Below, in pieces: positions 7,214-11,552 of a DNA stretch of 11,552 nucleotides. This stretch comes from JASBZA01 sp964345295 (GTDB taxonomy: Bacteria > Bacillota > Clostridia > Saccharofermentanales > Fastidiosipilaceae). Position 1 is the stretch's first letter. Every line of letters begins with the position of its first letter. The notes under the pieces were generated by a model. That model did not search any database, was not told where the DNA came from, and was given only the letters and a program-made list of their open reading frames with translations. A program made the position numbers and the translations under genes. The DNA is taken from positions 1 through 11,552 of the forward strand of contig CAYFQG010000036.1 of NCBI GenBank assembly GCA_964345295.1, in the 5' to 3' direction.

Positions 7214-7511
7214 TTGTGCATCCGCTTGCTTTTACAACCATCTGACGCTTCACGATTCGGAGAGTTCTCCATGAAAAGGGATAGCCCTTTTACGGTCTTT
7301 TTATTCGCCGTGCAGACCATCCTCTTCCCACCTTTGGCCGAAGAAATGTTCTATCGAAAGTATCTTATCGTTAGCGATAAGAGCAAAGGCATTACCGTCC
7401 TGACCATCTTTATCAGTTCGCTTTTGTTCGCCGCAGAGCACGCCATCTATCCCTTTGGCCTGGCTAGCTACATGATTCTGGGAAGCGCCTTCGCTATCGC
7501 TTATCTTTATT
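7214..7511 (+). pseudogene. Fragment of a CPBP intramembrane protease gene
   Basis: This frame encodes the core of a CPBP (Abi) family membrane protease: PLAEEMFYRKYLI carries the EExxxR motif and LLFAAEHAIYPF carries the FxxxH motif, with hydrophobic stretches around them. A full protein has about 200-300 residues with membrane helices before and after. Here only about 95 related residues remain, the upstream helices are missing, and after SAFAIAYLYCR the sequence switches to a ketopantoate-reductase-like frame. The first ATG (7271) has GGAGAG at 6 bases, so a short product could be made, but activity is unlikely. In its own frame the sequence runs on to TGA at 7568-7570. Confidence 0.7.
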
Positions 7512-7640
7512 GTCGGTGCCGGGGCCATGGGCTCCAGATTAGCAATCTATTTAAAGAAGGCCGGGCATGAGGTGCGACTTTTGGACGGTTGGAAAGAACA
7601 TATTTTCCCTGGCAACGGCAGCGGCTTGCATCTCTGTTAA
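7503..7640 (+). pseudogene. N-terminal fragment of a ketopantoate reductase-like (PanE/ApbA) gene
   Basis: In a different frame from the CPBP fragment, the bases read IFIVGAGAMGSRLAIYLKKA and then GHEVRLLDGWKEHI, the Rossmann NADP-binding start of 2-dehydropantoate 2-reductase-like proteins (GxGxxG, then a strand with LLD). There is no start codon before it, since the upstream sequence is CPBP coding, and after KEHI the match ends and a stop follows 11 codons later. About 34 of roughly 300 residues remain. It is a remnant and is not expected to be expressed. Confidence 0.65.
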
Positions 7641-7652
7641 TTCCGTCTCCAT
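7551..7652 (-). pseudogene. 5' end of an unidentified minus-strand gene, truncated
   Basis: The ATG at 7652 is preceded by AGGAGG at about 9 bases, a strong ribosome site. It opens METELTEMQAAAVAREN and then runs antisense through the ketopantoate-reductase-like fragment to a stop at 7551. The good ribosome site, with the gene start following the peroxidase stop by 59 bases, suggests a former downstream gene of a peroxidase operon, cut after about 15 codons. The family is not recognised. Confidence 0.4.
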
Positions 7653-7711
7653 TCCTTTCTTCCTCCTCGGACTTTTTCTAACCTAACCTTTACGGCTTTG
7701 GCCAAATGAAC

Positions 7712-8257
7712 TTACAGGGCGGCACGGACCGCTTCTTTTACATGGTCCATATCTTCGGTCGGTTCGAATCGCGCAAGGACATGGCCTTCGCGGTCAATCA
7801 GGAACTTGGTGAAATTCCATTTGATGTAGGCCTTGTCGCCGAAAATCTTATTGTTGCTCTTGGCAAACTTATCCAGGCCGAAACTCTTAAGCCCTTTACC
7901 GAATCCCTGGAAAGGCTTTTCTGTAGCCAAGTAGGCGAATAGCGGCTCGGCGTCCTCACCGTTAACGTCGATTTTGGCAAACTGAGGAAAATCCGCTCCG
8001 AACTTCACCGTGCAAAATTCATGAATTTCGTCGGCACTGCCCGGTGCCTGATTGGCAAACTGATTACAAGGGAAATCCAAGATTTCGAAACCTTGGTCTT
8101 TGAATTCTTTGTACATGGCCTCTAAGGGCTCGTAATGCGGAGTAAAACCGCAGCCGGTAGCCGTATTCACAATTAAAAGGACTTTGCCTTGATATTGGGA
8201 CAAGTTCACGTCCTTACCTGTTCTGTCTTTTACCGTAAAATCATAGACTGTTTTCAT
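7712..8257 (-). CDS. Glutathione peroxidase family, probable thioredoxin-dependent peroxidase
   Basis: A 181-residue Cys-type glutathione peroxidase homologue that reduces hydrogen or lipid peroxides. The catalytic set is present: C36 in NTATGCGFTP, Q70 in FPCNQFANQAPG, and W147-N148 in YIKWNFTKF. C82 in EFCTVKFGADFP sits where plant and bacterial enzymes have the resolving cysteine, so thioredoxin is the likely reductant, as known for such enzymes. The catalytic codon is TGC, so this is not a selenoprotein. The common Glu after the active Gln (NQEPG) is Ala here. The ATG has AGGAGG at 8 bases. No signal peptide is seen, so it is cytoplasmic. It is divergent from the FNT channel gene. Confidence 0.93.
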   Translation of the reverse strand: MKTVYDFTVKDRTGKDVNLSQYQGKVLLIVNTATGCGFTPHYEPLEAMYKEFKDQGFEILDFPCNQFANQAPGSADEIHEFCTVKFGADFPQFAKIDVNGEDAEPLFAYLATEKPFQGFGKGLKSFGLDKFAKSNNKIFGDKAYIKWNFTKFLIDREGHVLARFEPTEDMDHVKEAVRAAL

Positions 8258-8344
8258 CTTTTAGTCCTCCTTTTTACATTTTTATAATATTACTTTTGGC
8301 TAAATTTACTGTGTTAAATACTATACTTCGCTAAAAATCCCCGG

Positions 8345-8373
8345 TTTAAAATGAAGAGCGTCTTCAGTATAAT
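8345..8373 (+). promoter_or_regulatory. Candidate sigma-A promoter of the FNT channel gene
   Basis: A -35-like TTTAAA (8345-8350), a 17-base spacer and a perfect TATAAT (8368-8373), 30 bases before the ATG, which leaves room for the ribosome site GGGAG. The -35 matches only 4 of 6. Confidence 0.65.
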
Positions 8374-8403
8374 TTGTGGGTATTAAGGAAGGGAGAATCA
8401 ACC

Positions 8404-9207
8404 ATGCAGACACCCGGTGCGTTTTTACAGACCTATCAAGACACAGCCCGAAAGAAGGCTTCCAATAGCGCCGGACGCCTTTTTCTTTTAGCCATCTTGG
8501 CAGGTTTTCTGATTGGCATGGGTGCCCTTACTTCAACGCTTCTTTCTTACAGCATCCAGAATCCGTCTTTGGCCCAGCTCATGAAAGGCCTGGTCTTCCC
8601 CTTTGGCCTAATCATCATTCTTTACACAGGTGCTGAACTTTTCACCGGCAATATTCTGCTCTTGCTGGGACTGTTTGAGAAAAACATCTCGGCCAAAGCT
8701 ATGCTGCGGAATTGGATTTTAGTATACGTTGGAAACTTCACGGGCTCGCTGATTTTGTCCGGCACTTATGTTCTTTTCAGCGGTTTTACTTCCGGCAAGG
8801 CAGAGCTCGCTACGACCATCATGCGGGTCGCGGACAGTAAGTCGGCTCTTAGTTTCAGCCAAGGCTTAGTCTTAGGGATTTTCTGTAATTTTCTGGTCTG
8901 TATGGCCGTTATGCAAGGTCTCATGGCCAAAAGCGGTGCCGGCAAGGCTCTGGGAGCTTTTCTACCTGTGGCCTTCTTCGTCTGGGCCGGTTTTGAACAC
9001 AGTGTTGCCAACATGTATTACATCTCCGCAGGACTTTTTCTAAAGAACGTTCCCGCCTTAACAGTAGCCGGTTCAGACTTTATCCATCTGACCTGGGGAA
9101 ATTTCTTTCTTAAAAATCTGCTGCCTGTAACACTGGGTAACATCTTGGGCGGTGCTCTATTTGCCGGGCTGATTTATTTGGCCCATCGTCCTTCGAAGAA
9201 GCTTTAA
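8404..9207 (+). CDS. Formate/nitrite transporter (FNT) family channel
   Basis: A 267-residue membrane protein of the FocA/NirC/FNT fold, a pentameric channel with six helices per subunit for formate, nitrite, hydrosulfide or other small anions. Signatures seen are GAELFTGN (T81 in the first half-helix loop), NWILVYVGNFTGS, GIFCNFLVCMAV, and GFEHSVANMYYI with the central pore His at 199, followed by NLLPVTLGNILGG. The frame opens at a TTG (8374), but the ATG at 8404 has GGGAG upstream and gives the usual length. The GNAT starts 3 bases after its stop, so they form an operon. Which anion is moved cannot be told from the sequence; in fermenting anaerobes formate is common. Confidence 0.93.
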   Translation: MQTPGAFLQTYQDTARKKASNSAGRLFLLAILAGFLIGMGALTSTLLSYSIQNPSLAQLMKGLVFPFGLIIILYTGAELFTGNILLLLGLFEKNISAKAMLRNWILVYVGNFTGSLILSGTYVLFSGFTSGKAELATTIMRVADSKSALSFSQGLVLGIFCNFLVCMAVMQGLMAKSGAGKALGAFLPVAFFVWAGFEHSVANMYYISAGLFLKNVPALTVAGSDFIHLTWGNFFLKNLLPVTLGNILGGALFAGLIYLAHRPSKKL

Positions 9208-9210
9208 GAG

Positions 9211-9744
9211 ATGAGTAGTCAGCTTCTAAGAATTACATCGTATTCGGACGTCCGGGAAAGAGATTTAATGGATATTTATGCCGAAAGCAATTTAGACAAT
9301 ACGGATTACTTTTATCCTGATGAAACCGATAAACTTAAAGCTGTCCGCCATGTCGAAGTTGGTTTTCTGGACTATCTAGAGCATAACTTTCTAAAACAAG
9401 ACGGTGCAACGCTTTGGGTCTGGGAATCCAACGGTCAATGGGTAAGTGCTTTACGAACGTCCAAAATAAAAGACCGGCTGTATTACTTGGAAGCCCTTGA
9501 AACCGCCCCTGAACATAGACATAAAGGCTATGCCTCAGATCTTCTCTTTGCTGTAATCGATGCATTGAAAACGGACGGGCCTTTTCGCCTCTGCGATTGC
9601 GTCAATAAAAATAATCTTGCTTCTTTAAAAACACATCAAAAATGCGGTTTTAAAATTACCACAGACCCCGGCTATGATTATCTGCAAGAAGAAAGCAGCG
9701 ACCGGGACTATGGGCTTGAGTTTCTATATAGTGGCGTATACTAG
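9211..9744 (+). CDS. GNAT family N-acetyltransferase
   Basis: A 177-residue acetyltransferase of the GNAT fold. The segment LEALETAPEHRHKGYASDLL (93-112) is the strand, then the acetyl-CoA loop H-R-H-K-G-Y-A, followed by the helix. NKNNLASLKTHQKCGF (132-147) is the usual closing strand-helix pattern with the conserved N-x-x-S. It follows the FNT gene by 3 bases, so it is transcribed with it, and ends 33 bases before the YbaK-type gene. The ribosome site is weak (TAAGAG), consistent with translation coupled to the FNT gene. The acceptor substrate is unknown; neighbours do not decide it. Confidence 0.85.
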   Translation: MSSQLLRITSYSDVRERDLMDIYAESNLDNTDYFYPDETDKLKAVRHVEVGFLDYLEHNFLKQDGATLWVWESNGQWVSALRTSKIKDRLYYLEALETAPEHRHKGYASDLLFAVIDALKTDGPFRLCDCVNKNNLASLKTHQKCGFKITTDPGYDYLQEESSDRDYGLEFLYSGVY

Positions 9745-9777
9745 AAACCCTTATCTATTCGAAAAGGAGGACCATCT

Positions 9778-10248
9778 ATGGCCATCGACAAAGTAAAAAC
9801 CTATTTCAAACAGTTCGGTTTAGAAGACCGCATACAAGAATTTGATGTCTCCAGCGCAACGGTTGATTTGGCCGCTGAAGCTCTGGGCTGTGAGCCTCGT
9901 AGAATTGCCAAGTCGCTTTCCTTTAAGCTGGATGATAAACCAATCTTAATTGTCACGGCCGGAGATGCCCGTGTCCAAAACTCCAAATATAAGGCTCAAT
10001 TCGGGGCCAAAGCCACCATGCTGACACCGCAAGAAAATATAGACTTAATCGGCCATGCAATAGGCGGAGTTTGTCCCTTTGCCCTTAACGAAGGAGTAAC
10101 TGTTTATCTGGATGAATCTCTCAAACGTTTTGCGTCCGTCTTTCCTGCCTGCGGCAGTAGCAATAGCGCCATTGAATTAAGCATCCCCGAATTAGAAAAG
10201 TATTCTAACTATGAAGCATGGGTGGATGCCTGCAAGGACTGGGAGTAA
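9778..10248 (+). CDS. YbaK/EbsC-type aminoacyl-tRNA deacylase
   Basis: A 156-residue protein of the YbaK/ProX editing family, which hydrolyses mischarged tRNA such as Cys- or Ala-tRNA(Pro). The central R42-I-A-K45-S motif has the conserved lysine. The family marks GGVCPF (96-101) and ACGSSNSAIELS (124-135), a loop around the substrate pocket, are both present. The ATG has a strong AAAAGGAGG at 8 bases. It is probably co-transcribed with the preceding GNAT, as no terminator lies in the 33-base gap, but it may also have its own signals. Its stop is 4 bases from the end of the convergent GNAT remnant. Confidence 0.9.
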   Translation: MAIDKVKTYFKQFGLEDRIQEFDVSSATVDLAAEALGCEPRRIAKSLSFKLDDKPILIVTAGDARVQNSKYKAQFGAKATMLTPQENIDLIGHAIGGVCPFALNEGVTVYLDESLKRFASVFPACGSSNSAIELSIPELEKYSNYEAWVDACKDWE

Positions 10249-10252
10249 GACC

Positions 10253-10540
10253 TTAGCCTAAGTATTTCTCATATAGATAGTCTTTATCATGAATGGAGCC
10301 GGTAAATTCTCGGATTAGCCGGTAGCCCATTTTGTCGTAAAGACCTTTATGCTGTGTAAGAATATGCATGGTATCCACACCGCTTTGCTTTTCGGCGTAG
10401 TCCATAAACACTCTGGATAAGCCCCTTCCTCGGTAAGCCGGATCCACCCAAAGCATGGCAATGAAACGGTCATAGTCTTCTAAAGGAATTTAGTCCCGGT
10501 TAACCAGGGTAAAAAAGCCCATAATCTTGGTCTTTTTTCT
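10253..10540 (-). pseudogene. Truncated GNAT acetyltransferase with in-frame stop
   Basis: The C-terminal half of a GNAT protein: LWVDPAYRGRGLSRVFMDYA carries the acetyl-CoA loop RGRGL, and LYDKMGYRLI is the closing motif. Reading upstream, the homology seems to continue (IMGFFTLVNRD before, IPLEDYDRFIAM after) but with TAA at 10490-10492 in between. The N-terminal half is absent; the frame runs into the tail of the LPXTG surface-protein gene. A short product could start at the ATG at 10456, but it would lack half of the fold. Loss of function is likely. Confidence 0.75.
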
Positions 10541-11552
10541 TACGCGAGGTCAACTCAACAAAGGTCAGTGCAGCTGCTGTAGCCAAAAGTAAGGCTCCAT
10601 AAGTCATGGCACGATTGCTTTCACCTGTTACAGGCAGGACCGGTCTATAGACGTATACCACATGCAAATCGCCTTCTACGACCTGGCCTTTGGCCTTGGC
10701 AGAGTTTTTTCCATCCTTACGAATTCATAACCTTTAAAGATTTTTTGCTCGGTGCTGTAATTTTCGCCTACCGGGGCATCTTTCTTAACCTGGCTCTCGG
10801 CTTCCAAAACCTTGCCATCTTCGGTGATGTATTCTACGAAAACATTACCCTTCTTTGCTTCAAAGACCCATTTACCGATGAAGTGTTCATCTACAATGTC
10901 GATGGTATCTTTTTCTCTATCATAAGAAACAAAAGTCCAGAAACCGTCTTCTACTTCAACGCTAGTCTTTGAAGGAACGGTAGGTGTCACTTCTTCGCCG
11001 TTCTTTTTACCGGTTTGGTTCTCCGGCGTTAAGGCTTTTACCTCAGGGGGCAGGTCCTTACCGGGCGTTCCGGAGATGAATTCGTGCGTGACTTTATAAA
11101 GCATAACAATACCGGCATCTATGTCGATCTTATTCTCCTCAGGGCCCAGTTCAATAAGCTTGGTTTTACCGCTTGTCTGATCCACATTCCGAATCTTTGG
11201 CCCGATTATCGCCTTAGGCACTCAGGGTTAGTGTCTGGCTTTCACCGAGAACAACCTGGATGACGTACCGGCCTTCGTTAAGATTTTCGAACAAATAATA
11301 TCCGCCATTGCCGGTTACTTGGTCTGCTACAATCTTCCCATCCTTATCCTTTACAGGATTTCCATCTTTATCCATAAGCTTTACGGTTACGCCATCGATT
11401 CCGGGCTCACCCTCGTCCTGGATACCGTTGTTGTTCAAGTCGTTCCAAACGAAGTCTCCGATACTGGCAGGAACTTTTTCTAATCTGAGGGATACACGGA
11501 AAAGGTCGGCATTCTGATTATTACGCTTCTCATTCCAGTTCATATGCGCTAT
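10500..11552 (-). pseudogene. LPXTG-anchored surface protein (SdrD-B, SHIRT-like, MucBP-like), frame disrupted
   Basis: The 3' part of a cell-wall anchored adhesin-like gene; its 5' end lies outside the window. In order: an SdrD-B-like domain (IGDFVWNDLNNNGIQDEGEP, about 11460-11240), a SHIRT-like domain (from YKVTHEFISGTPGK, about 11100-10880), a MucBP-like domain (FVEYITEDGK, about 10860-10650), LPVTG at 10623-10637, then a hydrophobic stretch and the tail RKKK. Three lesions break it: TAA at 11214-11216 in GDNRAKDSE context, an extra base near 11184-11189 that shifts to VDQTSGKTKL, and a missing base in the A-tract at 10705-10710 that puts the LPVTG part in another frame. After RKKKD the frame continues into GNAT sequence and stops at 10500. 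It is a pseudogene, though single lesions might be sequencing errors or phase variation. Confidence 0.8.
10623..10637 (-). other. LPVTG sortase motif
   Basis: LPVTG is followed by GALLLATAAALTF and then RKKK, the complete sortase signal. It is out of frame with the preceding MucBP-like part as sequenced. Confidence 0.85.

Noticed and set aside
8140..8160. Selenocysteine in the peroxidase
   Set aside because: The catalytic codon is TGC, not TGA, and no SECIS-like hairpin was needed to read the frame.
10249..10265. Small inverted repeat CTTAGCCTAAG after the YbaK-type gene as a terminator
   Set aside because: The stem is only 5 bp with a one-base loop and there is no T-tract.
10676..11221. 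A separate 181-residue protein starting at GTG (11221)
   Set aside because: It is the middle of the surface-protein gene after a frameshift. The GTG has no ribosome site and the domains continue from the upstream frame.
1..11552. CRISPR arrays, tRNA or rRNA genes, transposase genes, integrase or attachment sites
   Set aside because: I looked on both strands and saw no regular repeat-spacer pattern, tRNA cloverleaf or transposase/integrase motif, so none is called.

Overview
The window looks like chromosomal DNA of a Gram-positive Bacillota. The genes carry strong AGGAGG-type ribosome binding sites, there is an LPXTG-anchored surface protein with SdrD-B, SHIRT-like and MucBP-like domains, and there are a DUF503 protein, a single-chain ABC ATPase-permease and an FNT channel. 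An anaerobic, host-associated Clostridia/Tissierellia-type lineage fits, but no rRNA or marker gene is present to fix the genus. Two runs of exactly 100 N (3706-3805 and 6828-6927) are scaffold gaps, so this is a draft assembly.

Layout. 1-2780: a terminator and a large minus-strand ABC ATPase-permease. 2923-4267: an ElaA-like acetyltransferase overlapping a small Cys-containing protein, then gap 1 and a truncated GNAT. 4318-4745: a two-sided hairpin terminator and a minus-strand glyoxalase. 4908-6685: a DUF503 protein and a GlpA-like FAD oxidoreductase with a BFD-like C-terminus. 6717-7040: a minus-strand Xre-type regulator, gap 2, and what looks like the C-terminus of a nucleotidyltransferase. 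7041-7135: four TTGCGC-like repeats upstream of that regulator. 7214-7652: a patchwork of three gene fragments (CPBP protease, ketopantoate reductase-like, and a minus-strand 5' end). 7712-8257: a thioredoxin-type glutathione peroxidase. 8404-10248: an FNT channel, a GNAT and a YbaK-type tRNA deacylase, all on the plus strand. 10253-11552: a truncated GNAT joined to the 3' end of a decayed LPXTG surface-protein gene that runs off the window.

There is no single pathway. The genes are mostly housekeeping and stress functions: methylglyoxal removal, peroxide removal, small-acid transport, mischarged-tRNA clearance and several acetyltransferases. Between them lie remnant zones where unrelated gene fragments are joined, out of frame or with stops. 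The large genes on either side are intact, which argues against uniformly poor sequence.

Points most worth a second look: the octamer CTTTGGCC, found 16 times on the two strands and also intergenically; the TTGCGC repeats spaced 21, 11 and 30 bp; the chain of lesions in the surface-protein gene, including an A-tract that puts the LPVTG anchor out of frame; and an Asp in place of the first cluster cysteine of the oxidoreductase. I did not find a clear previously undescribed multi-gene system.
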